Source of the DNA: Apoda limacodes
Lineage: Eukaryota > Arthropoda > Insecta > Lepidoptera > Limacodidae
Direction: 5' to 3'
DNA length: 64,000 nucleotides
NCBI GenBank assembly: GCA_946406115.1
Contig: OX291544.1
Coordinates: forward strand, 18,803,521 to 18,867,520
The notes beneath the pieces are model-generated. The model had not been told where the DNA came from. It saw only the letters and a program-made list of their open reading frames with translations, and did not search any database. The translations under genes were made by a program, and so were the position numbers. Below, piece after piece: positions 1 to 12,564 of this stretch; positions within the stretch are counted from its first letter, which is position 1; every line of letters starts with the position of its first letter.

Positions 1-930
1 ATGTGGTGGAATGGAAAACATTACGACATTGTTTGCTTTAGCCACTTCCCAAGCTTCTAGAGTACAATGACTGTTATGGTTATCCATAATCAGCAGAACA
101 GGTTGTTCCATTTCACGTATATGCTTTCATTTGTCCAACCGTTATGAGAACATTTATAAACAGCCCCTGGTGGACCATCTTTTTCTAGCTGCGGTGGGTG
201 ACGTTGTCGCAAGAAAATAAAAAGAGGCGGGATGAAGGATCCTGAAGCACTCATAGGACAAACAGCCGTGACGTTTTTACCTCTTTCCTATAGTGTGACT
301 GTTCCAACTCGTTTTTGTCCCCTTGGCGCTATAATTTTCTCTGCTTCCTGGACCGTCGTTACGCCAGTCTCATCCATATTGTAAATTTGAGACGGCGGAA
401 AGTGGTGTTTGATCATGACATTCTCCAGATTTTCAAAGAATCGATCGACTTCGACTTTATTAAATCCAAGTATTCTATTGATGCTTGTCGCTTCTGGCTT
501 TCTAATATTTAGATCAGGATGTCGTTGGAAAAAGCCAGTTAGAAAGTCTCTGCCCGCAGACTTTTTAGCTTGGTTAAATCGATCTGAAACACCAATTTTT
601 TCAGTCATGGCGTAACATGTCTTACAAAACTGAGCCCTCGTCAGTGTGTAAAATTTATTGGACATCTTACGATGATGATCAGCTAGAATGGCTTCTTGTT
701 CTTCAGTAAACGCAGAGGGCCTTCCCAGCTTTGGAGGACATTTGTAGCTAGCATTGTTGGATTTAGCTAATCTGAACCTCTTTTTCAAAGTGCTGTAGGG
801 TATTCCAGTCTCTTTTGATACCTTGTATACGGAAGTACTGCTACGTAGAAGTTTTTTGACAGCATTTTCTAAGGTTTCAACCTGCCAAGACGCTTTCGTA
901 GAGGTGCGTTCTCTTTTTTTGGCATTTTGT
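1..930 (-). pseudogene. Broken pogo/Tigger (jerky-like) DDE transposase, cut by the window edge
   Basis: Read on the minus strand from about 930 down to 1. An N-terminal psq-type helix-turn-helix (W..E.LE.AV..L, then GIPYSTLKKR) is followed by a CENP-B-like DNA-binding segment (GRPSAFTEEQE, then FLTGFFQRHPDLNIRKPE) and the start of a DDE_1 catalytic domain with the first Asp in YNMDETGV. The second catalytic Asp is seen as LLIMDNHNSH near position 75. The frame is broken three ways: an in-frame TAG at 288-290 before ERGKNVTAV, a one-base shift near position 90, and a one-base shift between the first ATG (about 925) and the psq helix. The third acidic residue would lie beyond position 1. The family is well known in insect genomes. 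The copy is dead; the assignment to pogo/Tigger rather than a domesticated jerky gene is inference from the stops. Confidence 0.85.
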
Positions 931-3285
931 CATCTGAAAAAATTACATATTAAGATGCATATGGGGTAATTGGAGCTACAAGGGGTAATCAGAGCCTAAT
1001 ACCCCGAATACCACCATCTTTAAATTGAATAAAATGATATCATGTATCTAGCTTGTAATGAAATTGTACGCACAGATACTCAAAATTGATAACATTAGCT
1101 ATAAAATAAAACAGGGGATGATGGTAACAAACATATAACTTCACACTTACCTGACCGTTGAAATTTCGTATTTTTTATAAGCGCGGAGCAAAAAATCGTC
1201 AAGCGTCCGTGGTCTCGTAATGCGTGGCACTGGCAAGCCGAGCGCGGCAAGGGAACACAGCCGCAGTGTGACGAAGGCGCCGGGGTGGCAACCGAGTGAA
1301 TACGAGCTATAGTATTGGTTCTAGTCGCAGCGCTCCCATTACCCGCTAGCTCCCATTATCCCCCGCTCCCCTACCCAATTACATTAGAATTAGCTAATAT
1401 TAACGTGTTACTGAGTATTTCTAAACTAGTAACATACTACATAAATAATAAGATTGTTTTCACCCTTAAGATACCCCTAGTTAATAATTTGTACTCTATT
1501 AAACCGTTACCTGTGGTTCACGACATAAACTCTTCTCTGTCATATGTCACTTTAATACCTATTTCTAATTATATATGCATAACTAATGATAAAAACTGAT
1601 ACTGTAAAGTAGAAAGTATCCTAGATTGTTATACTCTAAGTACTATTTGTGTGAATATGCAAGTAAACTATCCGTTAGTGAGAACCCAAGTGTGCTTACT
1701 AAAGTAATTAGTAGTTAACCTGATATTTGTGAATATAAATTTGAATATGGCAATGTCAACATTTGGCAAAGTTCAAAAATAGCTGGATTTACGTGCAGTG
1801 AAAAAGTACCAAAATAAGCATTGAATGTTAATGTTTTAGATATTAATGTTATAGGTACAGGTATGTTAACTTTACCTTTGAATTGTATAGGTTATAGTAG
1901 AGATAACAAATTTTACCCCAAGTCTTATACTAAGTTAGAATTCATAATAGTTTAGCCGAAATTCGACCTTGTGTTAGATAAATGTTGTAATCAGAATCGA
2001 TTTAACGTAATTCAACCAATATTGACTCCTATTGACTTAAACAATATCAACTTGAAATCAATTCAACCGAAAATGACTCGTATTCACTTAAACAATGTAA
2101 ACAATAAAATCTAATAAAAAAATAGTCAATCAATTACACAAAATTATAGCTGAACCTCACTTAATTAGATATAGCAATTATATAGTGTAACTTTTCATGT
2201 ATTTTAGTGTATTTTCTTTGTAACTGTGTTTTGTTTACTTTTCTATTATTGTAAAATGTGCAAATGTCTGCCCATAACTAGAACCCCTTTTCCTCCTACA
2301 ACACCTGAAACTTTCACCAGTAGTCAAAAAGATATCCCACTCCCTCAATTCCGAATAAACTAAGACTCAGTAAACTTCGCCTCAAACGCGAAAGTTGTTA
2401 TCCTCTTAAATAGTATGTAGAAATGCCAACCCTTAACAAACACGAAACCTTTCCCTTAGTCATCAGTTTTAGAACCTAGAACAAACCGACTGACGGACAG
2501 CCAGTTCCCTGTTACCTATCGTCGCGTACAGATTTTTGCTCATCCTTAATTTCACATTGTATTTTGTATATTTGTATGTTGGTTTAATTTCTTTTTTAAA
2601 AACCCGTACCGGATCTACGGTATAACAGCACGCAATAAAACAGTATTGTAATTAGTTTGTAAAGCTAGTTGTAGTTACTAACTAACTTAGTAACCCATTT
2701 GAATAAAAAAAGATTTTGAATTTGACATATGTAAGGCAAAAGGGAGTCTCCATTTATACTTAAGATTATTTTGTATTTGTATATGTATTTAGAAGACAAA
2801 ATATTATTTAGTTTATCTTTTCCCTCACAATATAGTTAGGTTGCCTGAATTACGGGTAATAAAATATCACAGGAACACGTGTCAATTTTTTATTGGTACA
2901 TATATGACTATCTGTAACAAAATTTTTGTAATCGCCTATCTCAGCAGAGTCGCGAACATGAGATGCACGGGGAGGTTTTTGCAGTTTTTGCAGCTTCAAC
3001 GTGTTATAAACTGATACTCATTGGCCCACTTCATGGAGCTATTGTACTCTTTAATTTTTTTTAGTTGCAAGGTAAAATCAATTTACTTATTGCCTGTAAA
3101 CAAATCAGCGCACATACACGAAACTATTAAACATGATTTTCCAGTTTTATCCCACTATGATAGACCATTGTAACATTAACAATCTTTGACATGCCTTAAA
3201 CATTGTTATGATTTTGTGTAATCTACTAAATTATGTACGTGGAATATGAGTTGAGTTCAACTGTAGACAGAATGTGGTAACGTAC
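931..3285. other. AT-rich stretch without a recognised gene
   Basis: No coding exon could be supported on either strand. A GC-rich patch at about 1190-1345 borders the transposase remnant and may be the outer end of that element. If copy B of the glucanase continues past the window edge, this is part of its third intron. I looked specifically for a match to the active-site exon of copy A and saw none. Confidence 0.5.
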
Positions 3286-6200
3286 CTGGCCAGAGCCAAT
3301 CACCGGCGGGCATCTTGGCACGCACCTCGACGCGTCCGTAGCGGAAGCTGAAGGAGTGCATGGTGCGAATGCGCGCGCTCTTGATAGGGTTGAGAATTTT
3401 CGTGGGGGTGCCCGTACGTTCGCACCCCGACCAGTGCCGGTTAGTGCATCTGAAATTGGTTTTTGTGCATGCTGCTCAGAAACAATTTAATTATTTTTAT
3501 TGTATTTCGCAGTCAAATCTGAGTTGAATTATTGTTTTGAAGTAATTTAATGATCTTCGTTGATTTGTTTAATAGTTGATTTTACTCAACACAAGTTTTA
3601 ACAATAACAATAACATTACGACCAACGAGAGTGTGTAGACAAGGGTAATTATTTGGCCTCTTAAATAAACTTAGAGTTAGCGAGGTATACTTGGTGTTTC
3701 CTAATAAAAAAAAGATATAAAATCCTCGAAAAGCTAGAAATGGCAGTGGGTAGGCCACATCGCTCTTCAAACCCATAACCGATGGGTGAGTGACGACCGC
3801 GGATCAGAAGACGCAGCGTTGGACCTTACCAGGAGGTGGACAGACGAACTGGTTTGACTCACAGAGAGCAAATGGGCACAGGCTCTGTGCCGACCGTGGT
3901 GGTGATAAATGGAGAGGCCTTCATTCAGCAGTGAATTTCTTCCAGGTAAAACGACGACAACGATTTGATTGAAGAATGCAATGAATTATTTATATCAAGG
4001 ATTATTGTTCAAAGCCGCATCGACCTTCTAATTTGGCCTTGGCAACGAAGGTACAATATAAATAGTGAAAGCAAAACGTTGATGCGCATTGCAAGGGTTT
4101 TATTGAACCTACACCTTGGTAGTTAGTCCTAGGCAATCCCCTGACTTCTCCTTCTGTATTATGGACCCGACACCCATGCAGTGATTCCCTGAAATGTTTA
4201 GTTTGTCTAATTCCTTCTTAACGTAGTGTTTTTACCCCATAATTTATCTTTAAACTAGTTTTATTGCTTTTTTAGTGTTTTTAGTTGTAGCTTTAGTGTA
4301 CCTGCCCGCGTAGGGAACTTCTTCGACGTTAAGGCGGCCGTTGGCAAGGAATTCTTCTCCAAAGTGATCTGAAGTGAGCGAGGGCCTGATAAACAGTTTT
4401 CCATTGTGTGTGAAGGAGTTTGTGCGATTGTTATTGTAATATTGGAACTCCCCCCCGTTCTGTGGATTATGAAGAAAGTAGTACACCAGCAATTAGTCGC
4501 AATGAAACAAAATTAAACTTTTGTGCATAGAAAATATTATACATTTAGGTAAATTGTATTGTTATAACAGGTCTTGATTCACTGATTTCGTGGTACCATA
4601 AAAATTAATAAAAAGAATGCATTGCTGTAAAAAATACATAGGTGAGTATTCAAAACATCTTTGATGGTTACAAAATGTTTCAATGCTTGTATGTAACGTA
4701 TAAAATAATTTTCCCTTATTAAAAGAAAATCCTATATGCTTTTGTCTGTTATGGCGTGGTAAATCGTCAGTCAAGGACCAACAAAAAATAAGTAGCTCAT
4801 TACAGCTAAATCCTATCACCCTGATACCTCTTTTTAGGGTTCCGTACCCAAGGGGTGATTAGCGGAACCCTATTACTAAGACTCCGCTGTCCGTCCGTCC
4901 GTCCATCCGTCCGTTCGTCTGTCACCAGGCTGTATGTCATTAACTGTGATAGTTAGACAGTTGAAATTTTCACAGAAAATGTATTTCTGTTTCCGCTATA
5001 ACAACAAACACAAAAAACAGAATTAAATAAATATTTAAGGGGACTCCCATACAACAAACGTGATTTTTCTGCTCGATTTTGCTCGATATTGATAACCGCA
5101 ACAGGTAGACGCCTAAATATTTAGTTATATAGTTACTTTAAAAATAAATAATAAAATTAAAATAAAACAAAAATTTAAGGGGGGCTCCGATGCAACAAAC
5201 GTGATTTTTTTTGCCGTTTTTATAGATAATGGTACGAAACCCTTCGTAAGCGAGTCCGGCTCGCACTTGACCGATTATTTTTATACTAAATAAATGGCAA
5301 ACAATCTTCCGGCCCATATGCCCTGGCATCTCTATAGTACTGAAGCTTTACGGGTTTCAAAAGGTGTTTCCTCTTCCTTGCGAGAACGCTTAACCTATGG
5401 GACTAGCTCTCTGCCGAGTTCGTCTTTAGTGATTGTGCATAAGTTTTTTAAGAGTTTGCAAGCAAGTGTCGGAGCTGCAAGCGTCCGTAGGTTATGGTGA
5501 CCGTTTAATATCGTGTTGGTCGTAAGCTAGTTTGTCACCGCGGTGGTTATAAAAAATTTTTACGAATTGTAATTATTTTCGAAATCAAATTAACCGTGTC
5601 TTAGAAGAGAGATAATGAGTGTAAACTTTCTTCGCAGAAAAACACCACCAAAATCTCTTGAATATATTTTTTGCAAATATCTAATAGTTTGATAGATTCC
5701 TAAAGATTATATAAAAAAAAAAACACAAACAGGCTATGACGCCTCTTTGTGTATGACGCAGAGACGCTGAGCAGATCCGACAAAAATTTAATGTGTGTGT
5801 TCTTCGGGATATGGTTCAGACACTGAAAAACGTGAAAACACGATTAATGAACTTTTGTTCGATAGAAAAAAAATCCTAAAGTGAACGTTTTTTTTTTAAA
5901 TTCCTAAGTGCTATTCATTTACAACTTTGCTAAAGCATAGCCGTGATAGTGCTTTAGACCCTGAAAAAACGCATTTTTTAACGCATAATCTCTTTATTTA
6001 TTTCAATAAAAAAACAAGTGCATTGCGATGTAGATGCACTACTTATATCGCGTCTAGGGATTGCAATCGTTCGACCCGATCGACGATCACGCATTCCCGC
6101 GGGATCCCGCTGCTTTTATTAATCTGCTGGATCCCGCACCTTCAAAGCGCGGATCCGCGGATCCCGCAATTAAAAATTGGCGCTATAACATTCGCGTAAA

Positions 6201-6942
6201 TCGCGAGTAGCACGAGTGCGACGTTTCAGTTGTACATAAATGGCCTGCGCACGTCTTTCTGTAGGTGGCGAGTGTTTTATTTTCGTATTCACCGTCCGGC
6301 GTTAAATAAAGCGATACAAAAATGCCATTTGCTTCTTAAGAGTGTATTTTCAAAAGTTATTACCATAGGTTGATATCATAGTAATAGCATCTGAATTAAA
6401 AATATAAAACTGTTGTTAGGAGTAAGGGTAAAATTAAACAAAACTAATTACCTATGCCAAACATTTAAAGTTGAATTTAAGAAGACAGATTACTTATTAC
6501 TTATACTGTAAGAAATTTTAAATTAAAGCTGATTTTTACAAAAAAATCTGTAGTTTCAATCTGATTTTATAACATAATTTCAAAGATGCGGGATCCCGCA
6601 TGATCCCGCGCGGTATTGGGTAATCCCGCATATCAATCCCGCGGGATTAAATGAGCTGCGGGATTGCAATCTCTAATCGCGTCATCCTTGGTTTTACTGT
6701 CACATAGTTTACTGTTACGCCTCTTAAAGTTAACAAATTGAAAGTTATGTACTAACACCGCCACCAGCGAGTGTGTTCTCGTGCTGCCAAATATCAAGGT
6801 TGAAATTGTTAAACTCGTCATTAAAGATGAGCTTGCCGGAGCATACAGAGGTGGGTGCGTGCGTGCCGCCCACTGTTGTCACGCTCGGCGTGCAAGCCTC
6901 TACTGCATTCAGACACAACCCCGCACACACCAACAACCACAT
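3286..6942 (-). CDS. Secreted GH16 beta-1,3-glucanase-like gene, copy B; exons 1-3 only
   Basis: Three exons match copy A in sequence, order and splice phase: exon 1 6757-6942, exon 2 4302-4459, exon 3 3286-3449. Exon 1 starts MWLLVCAGLCLNAVEA, a signal peptide ending before CTPS, and ends LAGGG at a GT donor. Exon 2 carries the RTNSFTHNGKLF and FLANGRLN segments of the GH16 fold. Exon 3 carries the Cys-rich TNRHWSGCERTGTPT segment and FRYGRVEVRAKMPAGDWLWP, the strand before the active site. Exon 3 is 164 bases in both copies, and 48 of 54 residues are identical by my count. The exon with the catalytic glutamates is absent down to position 1, where a transposase remnant sits, so the gene either continues beyond the window or is truncated. 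Exon 2 opens with seven Gs, changing a conserved Asn-Trp-Glu to Asn-Gly-Gly-Glu. Splice sites look intact, so a functional gene is possible but unproven. Confidence 0.75.
3770..3985 (+). mobile_element. RTE-type LINE 3' end fragment
   Basis: The stretch reads like the C-terminal tail of an RTE endonuclease-reverse transcriptase: RRWTDEL, then WAQAL, then LHSAVNFFQ, with a short GACGACAACGA-type tail. It lies in intron 2 of glucanase copy B. It is frame-broken and much diverged, so only the class is supported. Confidence 0.5.
4832..5283 (+). repeat. Dispersed lepidopteran repeat (AGGGTTCCGTACC / GCACTTGGCC family)
   Basis: The left end reads AGGGTTCCGTACCC and is followed by a TCCG(T/C) run (CCGTCCGTCCGTCC). 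The right end is a variant of GAGTCCGACTCGCACTTGGCC before a T run. Internally, a segment around AACAAACGTGATTTTT occurs twice (about 5035-5075 and 5172-5205). Three more copies are in this window (18773, 28673, 60036). It lies in intron 1 of glucanase copy B. It has no coding capacity; whether it is a SINE or a DNA-element derivative is not settled here. Confidence 0.7.
6055..6675. mobile_element. hAT-type MITE with perfect 8-bp target duplication
   Basis: The termini are TAGGGATTGCAATC (6055-6068) and its inverse (6662-6675, reading TAGAGATTGCAATC on the other strand), matching at 13 of 14 positions. Both sides are flanked by the same 8 bases, ATCGCGTC (6047-6054 and 6676-6683). An 8-bp duplication with TA(G)G..-type ends is the hAT signature. 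The subterminal regions are full of CCCGCGGGATCCCGC-type palindromic motifs. No transposase is present. It lies in intron 1 of glucanase copy B, 82 bases from exon 1. Confidence 0.88.
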
Positions 6943-7029
6943 AATGTATGGAAATCTGAAGTTTGAAAGTCTGAAAAATGTTACAATTTCGTTAGATGGC
7001 TGCTCTTGGCGAAGTTCCCACGCGTGATT

Positions 7030-7953
7030 GAAGAATATGATGTCGAAGCCTAGGAGTTTACTCGAAAGCGTGCATCATCTGCGCCAAAAATATCGTGTAT
7101 AAAAACCCGCTAGTTAAATAGTTAGTTCATAAAATCCTTCATTTGGTTGGAAAAAATAAAGGAAACAACAATTAATTCACAATTTTATTTCAGAGGCTCC
7201 GGGTTTTACTTTAACTTCTTATTCTTTTATGTTTCTTTAATTTATTTTATTAATTTTAGTTTATAATATTATTTACGTACGGAACTTTTATGATGCAAAG
7301 CTGATCTTGAGCCATCTTTCGTAACGTTAAAAAACATATATGTTACACCTCCAAATTCATGTAAATTGGTTCAGAAATAAAACAAATAGAGGAGGAGTAA
7401 ATCGTAAAAAATGTTAACAGGGGAGTAACAGGATGGGAGGTTTTTAAAATGTCAATAATACTCATCGCGGCAATGCAAAAAAAGTTTGTGCCAGGTGGAG
7501 ATCATAATGGCTTGTTATACATGGCTTGTTTTCTTAACGGTTTTTAGCATAAAAAGACTGCCGTTGTAAAGCAGCAATATAGGTGATAATCACATTGGAA
7601 CAAGTTCATAAAAAATAAAGCATTACATACCGAAATTATGATTGAAGTGTGACTAGGTATATGCATAAACCTCTTTATACCTCTTTATTTATAAAAATAG
7701 TGTTTGTATAAAAAAGATCACTGGTTGCCTTTAATTTAAATAAGTTGTAATACTTTTAAGGCACGGTGCCGGCCAGAACACTGAGCGAATCTGCTCAATG
7801 TTTCTATCGTTGTCTTTTATTTATCTGATGAACCTTCCTCACGCGCCGCACGGTAGGTAGCGTGCGGCAGGTTATAATTAGGGTTACCAGATAATAAGGA
7901 TTTTTTCTGATATATATATCGGGTTTCTCCTGACTAGGGTGCCCAGTTAGGAT
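7030..7953. other. No recognised feature (5' flank of glucanase copy B)
   Basis: AT-rich sequence upstream of copy B exon 1. I see no coding exon and could not define a promoter. A noncoding first exon, as suspected for copy A, could lie here but no donor stands out. Confidence 0.4.
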
Positions 7954-8265
7954 TTTTTTTTCTGACGTGACTATGCAGTTGGCTGATGCAGCCATTACTG
8001 CTTCACCGACTTTAGGGGCGAGACTCTGAAGGAGTATCAGCCCATATAGCACCCAATGCTCAAGGGCTCCCCGCGGGGGGAGCCTCGGCTTGGGTTGTCG
8101 TCCTTCGACCAGCGTGAGCCTCGAACCCGAAGGTGAGTCAGCGCCAGTAGGGGAGTTCCCCGTTACGCGGTTGCGATCGAGTGGGGCCGAGAAGCGCCCC
8201 GGCACTCTTTGATACCTCGTATATGAGGTAGGTCCGGCCCCGGGGACGTCGGCGTCGTGTGAGGG
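7954..8265 (-). mobile_element. 5'-truncated retroelement with 11-bp target duplication
   Basis: Inserted on the minus strand: a poly-T run (poly-A of the element) starts at 7954 and the body is GC-rich. CCAGTTAGGAT occurs on both sides (7943-7953 and 8266-8276), a target-primed retrotransposition duplication. The body matches the family also seen at 36385, 39060 and 46193 (CCGTTACGCGGTTGCGATCG, then CTCCCCGCGGG). An open frame of 133 codons across it is a GC-rich by-product, because the other copies do not preserve it. Confidence 0.8.
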
Positions 8266-8340
8266 CCAGTTAGGATATAGACATTTACTATTGGTACATC
8301 GAAGTTTAAAAAATCATGGCGGCTTACATAGTGGTTTTGA

Positions 8341-11300
8341 CGACTACCTTTTTTTTTTTTTTTTTTTTAATTCAACTAATGTGGCAAACAAGCTTACGGT
8401 CCGCCTGATGGTAAGCTGTCACCGTAGCCTATAGACGCTTGAAAAAACCAGGGGCATCACTTGTGCGTTGCTGACCCTTCAGAAATCTAATTACTTCTTT
8501 CTTGAAGAAATCCATACTGTAGTCCTTGCAGAAAACCTTGGCAGGGAGCTCATTCCACAACTTAAGCGTTCGCGGGAGGAAGTTTCTCTGAAACCGCACT
8601 GTACGCGACCATTTAGGTTCTAAAGTGTGAGAATGAATTCCCTGCTTATGGCGAGCGGTGCGATGGTAGAAAGTAGCCGTGGGCATCATTTCGAACAATT
8701 CCTCAGAACACAACCATTTGTACAAGCGGTAGAACACACACAGGGAGGCAAAGTCTCTCGTCAGACTTAAGAGCTCGATACGGTATCCGTGTACCCGCCC
8801 AGAGATGGCAGCAGTACTCCATATGGGGCCGAACTTGCGACTTGTAAAGTAATAACCTTTGCCCCGACGTGAAGTACTGCTTCGCACTGTTGATTACACC
8901 AAGTTTTTTGGACGCCAGCTTCACCTTATCTTGTAATGATCTCGGAACTGAACATCGCTGGAGATCTCGACACCAAGGATCCCAATGCTCTTGGAGATGG
9001 AGAGGGGAGTGTTCTGGAATTGTGGGACTACAGTGAATGAAGTTTTCTTAGTGGTGAACGCGCACACTTGTGTCTTTGTAGGGTTGAATCGGACCATGTT
9101 TACCCGTCCCCAGTCAGAGACCTTGGACAGTGTGGTCTCGATTTGAGACACAAGTTCTCCGCGGTTTTCCTCCACAACGGAACGAGGAATGTTTGCACGA
9201 CCCGTGTAAAAAGAGCGTCACCAGTACTGTCATCTGCATAGCAATGCATGTTGTTGATGTCCAACGTGTCATTGATATGCAGTAGAAACAGCGTAGGAGA
9301 CAGCACAGAGCGTTGCGGGACACCAGCATTAATGTCCATGCTATCAGAGTATCCACCGTCAACTTCAGCTCGTATGTGTCTGGCGGTCAAAAAGCTAGCC
9401 ACCCATTTGCACAAACCCTCGGGCACTCCGTAAGATGGCAACTTCGATAGAAGATCGCCTTCGCTATGTCCAGGCTACATGCCAATGCCTCCCCCTGACT
9501 CTCAATGGCTAGTGCCCATCGGTGTTTGAGATACACTAGAAGCTCACCAGTCGAGCGACCGTGGCTAAAGCCATATTGACGGTCACTGACCAGGTCGTGT
9601 ACTGCTAGGTATCTTAGAAGCTGTGTGTTGATCACACGTTCCATCACCTTGGAGAGGAGAGAGGTAATAGTGATAGGCCTGTAATTCGATGGATCTGATC
9701 TATCACCCTTTTTGGGCACCGGATGCACATTCGCAGTCTTCCATGAAGGCGGAAATTGCCTAGTGTGGTAGGAAAGCGCGAAGAGGCGCGTGAGTACAGG
9801 ACATCACTCAGGAGCACACTGCTTAAGCACCACTGCTGGTATACCGTCTGGCACACTCGACTTATGAACATCTAGAGAAAGCAACGCCCGCCGGACCTCC
9901 CGCTGCGCTATGGAGATTTCCGGCATGGTCTTACCGCACCACGGTATAGTAGGTGGTACAGCGCCTTCATCGTTCATGTTCGAGTTCGAGGCAAAGAGAC
10001 TGCCCAGTAGATCGGCTTTCTCTTTAGCACTATGGGCCAAGTTACCATCGGTCTTTCGCAGTGGTGGTAACGACGACTGGCAAAAGTTCCCTTAGGCAGC
10101 TTTGGCCAGCGACCAGAAAGCACGACCTCCAGAAGGATAGCTCGCAAGTCGCCCACCTATTTTGCTGATGAATTGGAATTTTGCTCTGGCAGTTGCTTTC
10201 TTACTGAACCTCGAGGCAGCATTTAATTTGCGTTTTAAGTCAGAAATATTCGGATCCTTATTATTACGAGCCGTGGTCCAAGCCTCATATGCAGTTTGCT
10301 TAAGAATTTTAGCTTTTCTGCAAGACCTATTAAACCACGGCCGTTTTTTGACGCCAGCAGCTACTCGCGGGTTAGGAATATAGCATTCCATACCAGCAAG
10401 GATTGTCTCAGTGACTGCGGCTGCGCAGACGACAGGATCTTCTGAGTTAAAGCAGATCTGCCTCCACGGGTACGATGCGTAAATTCTCGCAATCCATCCC
10501 AGTCTGCCGACTTATAGTGCCACACACGACGCCAATTAGTTGGTCCAGATGGATCGGGTTCTGAGCATGACATTTGAGTCCGAACGAGACAGTGGTCCGA
10601 GGAGCCAAGAGGCGCATCCACTGAGACAGAGTATCCGTCCGGACGAGTAGTCAGCAGAAGGTTCAGTAAGGAGCTCGTATGTTTCTCTATATCTGGTATT
10701 CTCGTTTGAGAAAGTATCAGCTGAGAGAATCCATAGGTCAGAGCAAATTCATGAGCAGATATCCTAGCATAGTTATTGGTTCGAAAACTGAGCGACTCAC
10801 GATGGTGGGCGTTAAAGTCTCCCAAAAAAACTAGTTCTGCTGTGGGAAATTGCTCTAGAACTTTGTCAGTCGTCAAACTCAGGTGCGTGAAGAGTCGAGT
10901 TACGTCCGTGTCACCGCTATAAGACCTGTATAGGCACGCATAGATACGAGTGTGGCCACCGTAATCTACGCGCACCCAAAATATCGACAGGTCTCGTCAA
11001 GGCTATGAAGGCGGCGACAGCAGTAATATCCTCCAGGACGAACATACATACACCGGCACGACTCATAAAATTGTGTTCGAGTTTGTAGCCGGGATAGTGA
11101 AGGTATGATGTGTCGGCCGGGCAGGATATCTGCGTCTCCGTTAGAAAAAGAATGGTCGGCTTCGCAGTCTCGAGATGGTGGTGGACTGCGTTAAGATTTG
11201 CGTGAATAACCCTGATGTTGCAAAAATCCACATTATATGTGGATGGAGTAGCCGCTGTATAAGCTCTTTTCTTTTTCGTTCTCATGCACAGACAACTTAG

Positions 11301-11890
11301 AGGACAAAAGATGCGGTTCTAAGACTGCCGAAGCTCGACACAGATGATACGGTTGCTGGCACGGCGGGTGGAAGAGCCCCTGATCCCCCTCTGTTGTAGT
11401 AGCCGGGTCCACTCCGGTCTCCTTCTCCGGCACGACTACCACTTCAGATACTTTACACAGGCTGGCGGATCAGCCTCCCAGGGCGGAGATTATGTGACCC
11501 CTGGGTTCGGGATCCCGTTCAACCTGCGGGCGGCCAGCGGTCAGCCGTTTCATCAGGTCTCCGTGACCGCGCCGCGTCTACGCCGAGCATGACAGCAACA
11601 AGCACCGCCTGTCCGCGCAGCGAATCCTCAAAGAGCTCTGGCAACCTTACTCACCGCCAGGAACACAACACTACTCAATTTTAGTGTTATTATGGCCGCG
11701 GTTTTCTGTAAGGTGGAGGTACTTCCCCAGTTCGGGCCGCTCATTCGAGCAAGTACTCGCTATGCCTGCTTTAGTTATTCGGGTGGCTTATTCGAGCGAG
11801 TACTTGCAGTGCCCTATGTACTACTTTCGTATTTTTTCATGTACAAACAACCATTAAGCTGGTTGGCTCCATTGAGGGTGGGGGATACAT
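8341..11890 (-). mobile_element. Nearly full-length degraded non-LTR retrotransposon (jockey/CR1 group)
   Basis: Read on the minus strand from 11890. A 5' region with CGAGTACTTGCTCGAATAAG-type motifs leads into a frame with [18 protein letters not shown]. An AP-endonuclease domain follows (FLTETQI near 11150, FLGDFNAHH near 10820, GSSDHCLV near 10590). The reverse transcriptase shows PDGIPAVVLKQ, NYRPITITSLLSKVMERVI, QYGFSHGRSTGELL, AGVPQRSVLSP and the YADD box near 9240. The C-terminal tail has SQVRPHMEYCCHLWAG, then RNFLPRTLKLWNELP. It ends in a T run at 8350-8368 (poly-A). Several frameshifts break it, so it is a fossil. The order and motifs are those annotated in moths as jockey-like; the exact clade needs a tree. 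Confidence 0.9.
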
Positions 11891-11892
11891 GA

Positions 11893-12434
11893 CTCTAACA
11901 AAAAATAACTCTATAAAGCTTAATATTTCACAAACGGATCCCTTAATCGAAAAATGGTTACCACACACCCACAATGTGTTTTAAACGACCTATCCAACGG
12001 CATACCACACCATAAAATAAACGAGAAAAAAACATGCCCCCTTTACGTGTAGGGGAAGACCCTTAAACAATATTTAAACCAAGAGCTCGCAGCTTTCTGG
12101 CATAATGAATAAGCTTGGCTATTTGGAGGGGAAATGCTGCTAGAATCTTGGGCACACTGCCGCAGGGCCTTGTTTTAAGAATTATTTTTATTTAATTTGT
12201 AAGATCTCTATATTCTATTCTAATAATTTGTAAGATTATTTATGTGTATTTTTTTTATTTAGTTTAGAAAAAAGGATTATGACAAGTAGAGTGTAATTAA
12301 ATATTATATGTTAAAAAAACCAAACGATTTGAAAACCTCTGTTTTAATAAATTATAACCGAGATTTTATTGTAAGTTTAATTTTTTTTTATTTCGTTTGT
12401 GGTGACTCTCCAAAGACTCTCGTTGGGTATTTTG
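11893..12434. other. No recognised feature
   Basis: AT-rich sequence between the LINE 5' end and a small MITE. I see no exon, RNA gene or repeat structure in it. Confidence 0.4.
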
Positions 12435-12564
12435 CACACTGCAAGAGAAAAGCGAGGCGGGACAGCGCGGCGCGGATAATGGACCTGATTTTTGTCCGAT
12501 GTTTGCTTTGAAACATTTACCTCCGCCTCGACGCTACTTCGTCTTACGCAACTCTTGCAGTGTG
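12435..12564. mobile_element. 130-bp MITE with 13-bp perfect terminal inverted repeats
   Basis: CACACTGCAAGAG (12435-12447) is exactly inverted at 12552-12564. The interior is GC-rich (GCGAGGCGGGACAGCGCGGC) compared with its surroundings. I could not define a target duplication, so the superfamily is not assigned. Confidence 0.65.

Noticed and set aside
7804..8205. 133-codon open frame on the minus strand (starts MPGRFSAPLDRNRV)
   Set aside because: It spans the edge of a retroelement insertion and its target duplication, and the other three copies of the element do not keep the frame.
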